Assembly: GCA_029224185.1 (NCBI GenBank)
Contig: CM055196.1
Location: forward strand, 14,200,009 to 14,264,008
Length of the DNA stretch: 64,000 nt
Reading direction: 5' to 3'
Origin: Karalla daura
Taxonomy: Eukaryota > Chordata > Actinopteri > Chaetodontiformes > Leiognathidae
In this document: positions 39,831-48,976 of the stretch, piece after piece
Position numbering within the stretch: the stretch's first letter is position 1
Layout of the letters: the number at the start of each line of letters is the position of its first letter
The notes under the pieces: model-generated
Databases searched by the model: none
What the model saw: the letters and a program-made list of their open reading frames with translations, nothing else
What the model was told of the DNA's origin: nothing
Program-made: the position numbers and the translations under genes

Positions 39831-40529
39831 TTAAAAGAATGAAACTTGGACGAAAGAAAAGTAATTCCGACTGAAATTTGTTACCGGGAGGTGGAGGAAT
39901 AATACAAAGGAGTGACGGCCATAGAGGGACAGTGGCTGTGTCCCTACAGTCTGCTGCAGCCAGTTTGAATGTGGTCGCCTCTAACCAGCATGTAAGGCAC
40001 TCCAGAGACCTCTAGTGTTAATAGGCTTCTGTGGTTCATTGTGGGCCTCACCTTGAGTAAATCTGGGGCCATTTCACTATGTAGGACACTCGCACCGTCG
40101 TCAGAATCGCGCGTCTTTCCCCTCCCCGTGCATCTGCCTGTCGCGCCAAACATCTCGGGCTCAGACAGAGAGAATATGGTACGGCGGAGTCGGTACAGTA
40201 TATTTTATAAGCATACTTTTCCATGAATCACATAGCGGGAAGAGACTTCAGAGCGACTAAAATAGGATGAAGTACCTTTGGTAGAATTCCTCTCCCACCT
40301 TACTGCAATGAAAAACTGCATTCCTGATAAGAAGATATGAGTTCTCCATGGCCCTACATTGTGTTTACTGACTTATTGAATGAACTTGAGGTGCATGTTG
40401 AAATCTGTAGTGTTCGCTATCCCTTCCCGCTGAATAAATGCAATGCACCCATATATTAGGATTCATATTTGTATATCTATATAGAGTTACAGACAGACAG
40501 AGGGTTTTTATTCTGTGGTTTTTGAGTCT

Positions 40530-40870
40530 CTTGTGGCTATCCCTCTTTCTCCCTTCCCCCTCTCTGTTTTTCTCTCCTCTCTGTCTTTCTCTTTCGTCCT
40601 CTGTCTCTGTTTCTCTCACTCACTACCCCTCCCTCCCTCCCCCTCCCTCTTTCTCTTGATCTCTCTCTCCTCCTCTCTCTCTTGCTCTCCCATGCCCCCC
40701 TCTTTTTCTCGCTCTCTTATGCTCTCTCTCCCTTCTCTTTCTCTCTTTCCTTCCATAGCTCTCTGTCTCACTCCCTCGCCCCCCTCTCTGTTCCTTTTAT
40801 ATCCTCCTTGCTGAATGCTCTTCTCCTCTCCTCCCTCAACTCTGTCTTTTCTCCTTTATATTCAGTCTTT
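40530..40870 (+). repeat. CT-rich tract 2
   Basis: Near-continuous C/T on the plus strand with ctctct and ccctccct units. Confidence 0.85.
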
Positions 40871-41848
40871 TTTTTTTGAAGCTCTCCCCACACTCCTTTC
40901 TCCAATGTTGTCTCCAAGCAGAGCTATTTCATTGCTAATATTCTGTCTTTCCATTTAGTACCCCCACTACAAAATGGGGAGAGTAATCTTTTATTTAGGG
41001 TTTTTGCTCTGGCCATCTCTGCATCCTGCCTTGCAGTACACGTAAGAATGATGTGTTGAGTTAATTTAGGGCTTGATTTGTTAAAATATACTGCACAGAA
41101 AGGGCATAAAAACAGATGCAGACGGAGAGCAGGGATACTGAGACAGAAATGCTGCAGATTCTTGTTTACTTGCGGGAAGTTGCAGGTGATGCACCTATAG
41201 TCTACCTCGTCTAATCACGTATGCCTCACATTTAAAGTTTGCGGCAGTGAGCGAGGCGACGCTGATAGAGACCAGAGCTTTGTTTTCTTTTTCACTTTGT
41301 GCTCTCCTGTCTGTGTCCAGTCTGTTCTCACTGACCTTAATGGAAGAAGCTGGAGGCGTGCAACAAGGGTGTGGCTGCTTTTATACAGTTTTGCTATATT
41401 CCATCTGCATTGCTTAGATTCAAGCTGTGTGATTGTCTGCTCTGAGCTTATGAAAAAAGCCTGCTGCGTGTTGTGTGTGAGCGAGTAGAGAGTGTGTGCG
41501 TGCGCATGTTTTGTGAAAGCTTAATTACACCAGCTAATCATGCTTTAGACTTACTATTATATCAGCATGCCGTGCAGAGGTGAGACTGGAAATAACAGAA
41601 TAACAGTGTGTGGGCTCAAACGCCTCAGACACGGGTCTGAGAGGAATGGCCGTCTGAGGCATGAACATCAGACCAATGACTCAAAGTTCAAAACACGGGG
41701 CGAAATGATACCTCTCGTGTCTTTCTCGCTTCCTGATCATAAGAAAATCCTGTGGCTGTAACGACGCACAAACCTGCACGGCTTCCAGTTTGCCTGACAG
41801 TGAAAGGATGTTGAATTACAGCCATCACCTAGCACCACGTCTCTCTCG

Positions 41849-41977
<129 letters not shown>

Positions 41978-42552
41978 CAAACTCAGGCTGTATGCAGCCT
42001 GTCACCAGGGCTGGATGAAGAAACAACACCGACAACGTGAGCTCACTAATGTACAGCCAGAGGAGCGGGGTGCACCAACACACACAGGCACCAAGCTTCG
42101 GCTAATACACAACTGAGTTTCTCCAGTGCACCCCCGTTTCTACTCACATTTGTTTTCACCGAAAAAAGAGACAGAAAGAATAAAGAAAATGGGGAGTTGT
42201 CATCAATGATTCCTCTGCAGCTTTATGATTCATTGAGCTTTTCTCAGGTGGGGGGGGGGGCGCAGCTGATATCTGAATCTGCCACCTTCCCCCCTCTCTC
42301 TCTTTCTCTCCGAATAGCTCTCTTCCTCCTCCTAAAAAAAATAAAAGAAGTTATAACTTTGACCCGTATCAAAGAGGAGATGTGACATGGCAGTGCACAC
42401 TTGTCCACCCATAGATAAACAACACGGGAGCAGGCCGGAGGTTTGGAAATGAACAAGAGGTCGCGGGAGTACAGTAAGTCATACGGACACCCCTGTAAGA
42501 AGTGTGTTGTTTCAGGACCGTGGGGAACTGAAAGTCAGTGCTGTATGTGAAC

Positions 42553-42604
42553 GTGTGTGTGTGTGTGTGTGGGTGTATGTGTGTGTGTGTGTGTGTGTAT
42601 GTGT
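42553..42604. repeat. (GT)n microsatellite, interrupted
   Basis: GT repeat with GG and AT interruptions. Confidence 0.93.
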
Positions 42605-43039
42605 CCCTGATCTCAGACATCAGACAAATGTGCACACACCACCACGCACAAACACACATCAGAAATCCCGGGTGAGGGTTAGTACACTTGAGAGCAGGGC
42701 GATGGCTTACTTCCCTCTCCGCCTCGTATGCACATAGGATCCTGTAGAATCTAAGAACTGAATGAAATTTTACGCTTATTATCCACCGTAGCCTTGCTCC
42801 ACTATTAGTTTTTCCCCACACACGCAAATGTACCCAAAGTAAATGGACGAGCGAGCAGGTTTTCGCTGTTATGAAGATTCAGGCCTGGAAAGGAGCCAGT
42901 GCATTTCTTCCCCAAACTTTTGTTGTCTGTGTCTTTTTCATTTTCCCCATAGGCTAGTTCTGTGTTGTTTTATGTACGTGTCCCTTGTTGTTTCTTCCAT
43001 GTGGTTTCTTTGTCTTTCAGCCTCTTATCTCTTTGTTTC

Positions 43040-43290
43040 TTCCCTTGCTCTCCTTCTATTTTCTCTCCCATTCTCTCCCTCGACTTCCTGCTATCTCTCC
43101 CCCTCACTCACACCCTCACTCAATCTCTTTCTCTTTCTCTATCCCCCCTCCCTCCCCCTCCCTCCCTCCCTCCCTCCCACCCTCCCTCCCAGCCTCCCTC
43201 CCTCCCCTCACGCTCACTCTCATTCCCTATCTCTCCCTCCTCCCCCTCCGCTCCCCTTTCTCTCTATCTTTCTCATTCTCGCAGCACTCC
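43040..43290 (+). repeat. CT-rich tract 3 with (CCCT)n core
   Basis: A pyrimidine tract whose core at about 43145-43210 is CCTCCCTC repeats; the other strand is GGGA/GGAG-rich. Confidence 0.85.
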
Positions 43291-43679
43291 CAGCCGCTGA
43301 TGATTGATCAAGGTTTTCAAGGTTTGCCCTTTCCTGTTATTTAGTAGGAAATGTTTATGCACAGTCCTCAGCCCTACAGTCACAACTGGCATGTGTCCAC
43401 ACAGTGTTTGTCACACTTGCCTGCACCTATACACATATCTCCTAAACGCACTTTTTTCTTTTTTTTTATATATATATTTTTTCTGCTCCCCACATTTCCC
43501 CGGTGTTTACTAGTTAAAAAGGTAAGGTAAGCTCTGGTATAATAGAATACCTGTCTAATTATCAGGATCGTCTTCAGTGCCGACTACTTAGGCACACAAC
43601 CTGTACTTAGCCCGCAGGTACTCTGCCGCACTGTTTCTCAACACAGCCTGAAAGAAATCTGGAAGTTCAATAGTTAATG

Positions 43680-44440
43680 TCTTCCCTTGCTGTTTTTCCT
43701 TTTCTTCACTCTCTCCGTCTCTCTATCTCCTTTCCTCTCTCCATTCCCTTTGCTCTCACCCCCCCACACACACTTCCCCTCCCTCCCTCCTCCTCCTCCT
43801 CCACCTCCTCCTCCTCTCCTTCATTCTGCGCTCCCCCCTCCTCTTTTCTCTTGCTGATGGACTCTTCTTTTTTATTTTCACACTCCACCATCCCCCTTTT
43901 TTTTCTTCTCTCTTTTTCTCTCTCCTTCTTTCCTCCAGCCCCCCCCACACCACAGCACCACCACCGCCTCCCCCCACGCTCTTCTCTTTCACTGCTTTTT
44001 TCTTTTTAAACCTCCCTCTATCTCTCTTCCCATCCCCACCCCTCCACCACCACCACCACCACCACTCCCCCTCCCCTCTTTCTTTTCTCTCTTTTATTCT
44101 TTCTTTCTCTTTCTTTTGCCACATCCTTTCTTATGCCTCAGCCCCCCCTCTTTTCCCTTCTTCCTCCTTTTTGCTGCATTCTCTTCTTCCCTCCCCCACC
44201 CCGGCTCTCTTTCCTCTCTCCCTTTTTCTTTCTGTCTCTCTCCCCCCCTCCCTCCCCCCTCCTCCTCCACCTCCTCCTCTTCCTCCACTCAGCTTCACTC
44301 CCCCTCCCTATGCTTCTTTCTTCCTTATTCTTTCTCCCCCACGTCTGTCTCCCTCCCTCCCTCTCTCCTAACTGCTTTTCTCTCCTTTCTTTCTCCTTCT
44401 CTTTTCTTTTGTCACTCATTTTTTTTCCTCTGAATTTCTC
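43680..44440 (+). repeat. CT-rich tract 4 (about 760 bp)
   Basis: The longest pyrimidine-rich tract in the window, with (CCT)n and (CCA)n subregions (for example around 44040-44065). Confidence 0.85.
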
Positions 44441-44906
44441 AGACAGTATACTTCAGGCTGTCTCAATAGTTAATTACTTTGAATCTCGAAATAATAGCGA
44501 CAAACTACACGGTCTCCGGAAAGTTAAAAAATTTAGAATTTCTCAGACATTATCTATCTGACTGTTTTGCTGCTGACAGACGCACCTCCACCCATAGTCT
44601 CTTAGTGTTTGCGTGTGTTGTGAAAGTGTGTACGTGCCTCTGTGTGTATCTGCATAGATACATGTATGAAAATATGTGTGCGTTGTCCTACGTACACATC
44701 TCTCCTGCCTTTGCGTTGTGCAAAGAAACTACTGATTAGATTTTACAATTGTTTGTGCCTTTTAAGCACATGCTCATAAAAAGCAGGAAATGCAAAAGTA
44801 TGAAGTGTGATCAAGGAAAGATAGAGCCTGTGTCTCTGTGTGCCTTAAAGAGAAATGTGTGTTGAAGGGTCATGCTGAATTGTATGTAGTGAGAAAGGGA
44901 GATAAG

Positions 44907-44907
<1 letters not shown>

Positions 44908-44965
<58 letters not shown>
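44908..44965. repeat. (TG)29 microsatellite
   Basis: Uninterrupted TG run followed by a purine-rich stretch. Confidence 0.97.
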
Positions 44966-44968
<3 letters not shown>

Positions 44969-45077
44969 AAGAGAAAAGAGGAGAGAAAGAGAAGTGAGAT
45001 GGGAAGGAGAGGGTGGGAGGAAGAGAAAGAAATGGGGTGATGCTGTGTGTGTCTGTAAGTGTATGCGTGTGTGCGTG

Positions 45078-45121
45078 AGTGTGTGTGTGTGTGTGTGCGT
45101 GTGTGTGTGTGTGTGTGTGTG
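45078..45121. repeat. (GT)n microsatellite close to the candidate promoter
   Basis: GT run with one GC interruption, about 100 bp upstream of the TATA box. Confidence 0.95.
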
Positions 45122-45201
45122 GTGGGGTGGAGGGCTGGTAGAGGGGGGGCAGGCACAGTCAGTTCTGATAACAGCAACAGTAGGAGGAGGATGAGCTGTG
45201 G

Positions 45202-45233
45202 GACCGCCCCACTCTCCCACAGATATAAATAGG
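45202..45233 (+). promoter_or_regulatory. Candidate znf710 core promoter: GC box and TATA box
   Basis: A GC box (ccgcccc, 45204-45210) is followed by TATAAATAGG at 45224-45233. A transcription start about 30 bp downstream would fall near 45254, inside actcattt. The next consensus donor lies at 45316. It sits 2.25 kb upstream of znf710 exon 2 on the same strand. The motifs are seen directly; promoter use is inferred. Other, more distal first exons are possible, as in mammals. Confidence 0.4.
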
Positions 45234-45253
45234 AGGTGGATTTTTTTACTCCA

Positions 45254-45315
45254 CTCATTTCTCCTGAAGGATGAGATCCCTGAAACACCTCAAACATCAC
45301 TCCAGGAACAATGTG
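45254..45315 (+). other. znf710: Candidate znf710 first exon (possibly coding)
   Basis: This segment lies between the TATA box and a GTGAGT donor at 45316. It contains an ATG at 45271 followed by 15 open codons (MRSLKHLKHHSRNNV) that end exactly at the donor in phase 0. Joining to 47483 keeps the frame open through 13 more codons into the accepted znf710 start, which would add 28 basic/His-rich residues. It may equally be a non-coding 5' exon. Confidence 0.35.
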
Positions 45316-45396
45316 GTGAGTTTGTGACCTGAGGATGGAGGGGGAGCGGCGTCACTGCTGCTGTGGGCTCAGGGAGGGTGGAGGTAGCTAGTGCTT

Positions 45397-45462
45397 GAGC
45401 TGGAGCTGGAGCTGGAGCTGAAGCTGGAGCTGGAGCTGGAGCTGGAGCTGGAGCTGGAGCTG
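45397..45462 (+). repeat. (GAGCTG)11 hexanucleotide minisatellite
   Basis: Eleven tandem 6-bp units, all GAGCTG except the fifth (AAGCTG). It lies about 80 bp downstream of the candidate first-exon donor. Confidence 0.95.
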
Positions 45463-45719
45463 GCTGTTAGTTGTGTTGCAGTTTGTTAGTGAGGTATTTA
45501 CACTGCGTGTGAGGAGTGTGAGTGTGAGGGGAAGCCAGATGACTTTTTCACATGCGTTTGAGTACCGCAGTGGGAACATCTTTTAAGAGAAAAAAAAAAG
45601 AAGATAAGAGTTGTGTTTCTATCTCTGCTGCACGTTTCCTGCCTCTGATCTAATTGTTTGTCCTTAGGTGTCTTTCAGATGCAACTTTAAATGTGAAAGT
45701 ACGGAGTCGTCTCGCAATT

Positions 45720-46150
45720 ACAACCCCACCTTCTCATTCTCCTTGTCATTTGTCTTTTTCTCTTTCATTCTGTCAGCCTTTCATTTTGCTGTGCTTTTTC
45801 CTCTCTCTCTCTCTCCAGCACCCCCTCCATCTCTCCCTCCTTTCCCTCTTTCTCTCTCTCACTCACTCTCTCTCACTCACTCACTCTGTCTTTCTGTGTC
45901 TCTCCAGCCCCCCCACACCTCCCCGCACACCCCTCCCTCTCCTTTTCCTTTCTCTCTTCCCTCCTCTCACATGCTCACTCAATCTCTCGTTCCCCTTCCC
46001 TCCCCTCCCTCTCCTCCCCTCTTTCTTTATCTTTCAGCCCCTCCATCTCATTTCTGTCTCCGTCTCCCTCCCTCCACTCCTCCCCCGCCCACAGCTCTTT
46101 CTCCTTCTCTCCATACCTCCCTCCCTCTCTTTTCTCTCACTCACACATAC
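45720..46150 (+). repeat. CT-rich tract 5
   Basis: Pyrimidine-rich on the plus strand, followed by CA-rich sequence to about 46375. A long plus-strand open frame (45668-46684) crosses it but is a low-complexity artefact. Confidence 0.85.
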
Positions 46151-46375
46151 ACACACACACACACTTTCAAATACACACCCTGTCTCTTTCCTTTTCTTTC
46201 TCACAAACACACAGTCTGTCTCTGTCTGACTACTTTAAAAGCAGTAATTATAAATGACGTGGTTATCAGGGCATCCAGGTCTACTCCCCTCAACCAACAC
46301 ACACACTCACTCACATACATGTACACACACACGCACGCACACTCACACACGCACACAGATACACAGACACACACC

Positions 46376-47482
46376 TTTATTGCAGCACTATCTCCTTGCT
46401 CCTTTTTTCCCTTTTTTCTATCCTCTCTTTCCTTTTCTCTGAATCTTGTGTCAGGAAAAGGTGCAGCTCCAGCCGATGTGTATTGCATTGTGTATAACAA
46501 GAAAGTAGGGGTCAGGGCTGCTCTGTATGTATGTTTTCTACTGGTCAGATCCAAACCAAGGTTTAATCTCCTCCAGTATTTTCTCCATAATTACCAGAGG
46601 GCAGGTTTTGGTTTCACCTCAGTTTCTTTCAGACAGTTTCACTGTTCCACTTTTACAGGTGGCAGCTTAAACATGTGGGCTTGAAACACTTCTGAACCGT
46701 ACAATTACGTTAGCAAGCCTTATGCATCGGTCTGGAATACAGAATGAGCTGGAAGCTCAATCGAATGTCTGTTATGGATATGAGACTGCCTGGCGGCATA
46801 TATCATCTTGTGAAGGAAGCCCAGCATGGCAGGCAGTATGAAGTCGGCTACGGTGAGCATGGAGCCGAGAGGCTTTGCTCCTCATGAATGGGACAGATAG
46901 CTCCAGTGATGAGCTGACTCTGGTCAGCCAGGCTGCCCCGGGACCTCACAGGAAGTACTGAGGACAGTCCACGGAAGTCAGCTTCCTGGCTGGACCTGCA
47001 TCCCTTGTTGTGTTCTTTATTATTCTAAAGCCTGTCAAGGAAGGAAGCGGGGTGCTAACACAGATCAGCTCTTATCTCCTCAATCGAATGTTCAGTGGGT
47101 TCAGAGCAAAGAAAGAAGGCGTAGTCCGAATGCGGCTTACGCAGAGAAACCCGTAAAAACATGCTCTTAATGCTCTCGTGGAGTCCTGGGAATGGAGGCT
47201 TGTATTGTTTCTGGTGTCAGTCTGGATTACGGAGTCGTAAAAACTAAATACCATGATAATTTCAATATTGCAGTGTAGCAGCACAAAGCCTTTTGTTTGT
47301 ATTTTAAAGAAGATTACCAACGAGGCTACCATGAGGAAATGAAGTTATATGAGGAAACATTGCGTAAGGCAGGGTTTGTAATAGCGGAACAGAGTAATAA
47401 AAACACTCGCACTTAGACACCCATTGTTTTTGCCGGTTCATTCTTTTTAAACTTGTGTGTTATGTTGTATGTTTTCCTCCAG
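46376..47482 (+). other. Sequence immediately upstream of znf710 exon 2
   Basis: Unique-looking, non-repetitive DNA with no recognised exon. If the 45254-45315 exon is real, this is the 3' part of the preceding intron, ending in the exon 2 acceptor. Confidence 0.5.
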
Positions 47483-48976
47483 GAGGAGGAGAGCAGCCAC
47501 TTGGTGCGGACCTTCCCCAAGATGACTGAGGGTCCGGTGGACGTGGGGACACAGACGGAGCCGGTGGTGGTGCTCTCTCTGGCTCAGGCTGCCGTCCTCG
47601 GCCTCATCTCCCAGAACGAGATCTTCGGAGCCACCATCGCTCCCAATGGCTTCTACACTGGGGAGCCCAGAGAGTGCCCCCCGCCTCCGTCCGAGGCGAT
47701 GGAGTACGAGTATGCAGACCAGCTAATCGGGGCTAACGGGGACTACCTTGCAGAGCCGACCGGAGAGCCAGAGCCCCAGCCCCACTGCAGCGAGAGGAGA
47801 CGGCCCGGCCCACGTGGGAGGACCAAGAGGCCCAGGGGTGACGGAGAGTTAGAGGGTCACCCACACAAAGTGTCAAGTCCGCAGGCTCAGGTTAAAGGTG
47901 AACTGCTCGAGTCAGACACCTCGCCGTCCTGCATTCACATGAACAGACGGTGTAGCCCGGGCAAATCTGAGGAGCCGGTCAGCCAGCAGGCCTCTCTGAA
48001 ACAGGAGCAGGGCTGCGGAAACTGTCCCTCCTGTGTGAGAGATGGAGCCAGGCCAAAGGTGGATGGACAGCAGGAGCAGGAACAAGAAGAGAACACTGGC
48101 AGAGACAGAGACAGGAAGGAAGAGGAGCTGGTGGTGGAGGAGGAGGAAGAGGAAGAGGCGCTAAACCTCAAGACTAGCGGAGAGCACAGCAGCCCCCAGG
48201 AGAGCCGCTATTATGAGTCCAACGAGGTGGCGTACGAGTCGGCGGACATGGCGCTGCCAGGGGAGTACGAGGAGAGCAGCCAGGCCATGCTGTGGTCCGA
48301 CCCCGAGGGCCTCGCCCGCCGCATGCAGATCGATCGGCTGGACATCAACGTCCAGATCGACGAGTCCTACTGCGTGGACGTGGGGGAGGGACTGAAACGC
48401 TGGAAGTGTCGCATGTGCGAGAAGTCGTACACGTCAAAGTACAACCTGGTCACGCACATCCTGGGCCACAACGGGATAAAACCCCACGAGTGTCTCCACT
48501 GCGGGAAGCTCTTCAAGCAGCCGAGTCACCTCCAGACGCACCTGCTCACCCACCAGGGGACCAGACCTCACAAGTGCACCGTGTGCGAGAAAGCCTTCAC
48601 GCAGACCAGCCACCTGAAGAGGCACATGCTGCAGCACTCGGACGTCAAACCCTACAGCTGCCGATTCTGCGGCCGAGGCTTTGCCTACCCCAGCGAGCTG
48701 AGGACCCACGAGAACAAACACGAGAACGGCCAGTGCCACGTCTGCACCCAGTGCGGCCTGGAGTTCCCCACGTACGCGCACCTCAAGCGCCACCTGACCA
48801 GCCACCAGGGTCCCACCACGTACCAGTGTACGGAGTGCCACAAGTCTTTCGCATACCGCAGCCAGCTTCAGAACCACTTGATGAAGCACCAGAACGTACG
48901 GCCCTACGTCTGCCCAGAGTGCGGCATGGAGTTTGTCCAGATCCACCACCTCCGGCAACACGCACTCACTCACAAG
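47483..48976 (+). CDS. znf710: znf710 exon 2: acidic N-terminal region and fingers 1-7
   Basis: The acceptor AG is at 47481-47482 after a pyrimidine-rich tract (gttttcctcc). The chosen ATG is at 47522; the 39 nt upstream stay open in the same frame. The exon encodes residues 1-485, ending in ...LTHK, and the donor is AAG|GTACTG at 48977. The third-position GC bias is strong, which makes long spurious open frames on both strands. Confidence 0.95.

Noticed and set aside
43680..44440. Several long Ser/Leu/Pro-rich or Glu/Lys/Arg-rich frames on both strands
   Set aside because: They are translations of the polypyrimidine tract and its purine complement, not protein-coding genes.
45668..46684. 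338-codon plus-strand open frame
   Set aside because: The translation is Ser/Leu/Pro/Phe low complexity from CT and CA repeats, which lack stops in pyrimidine-rich frames; no domain.
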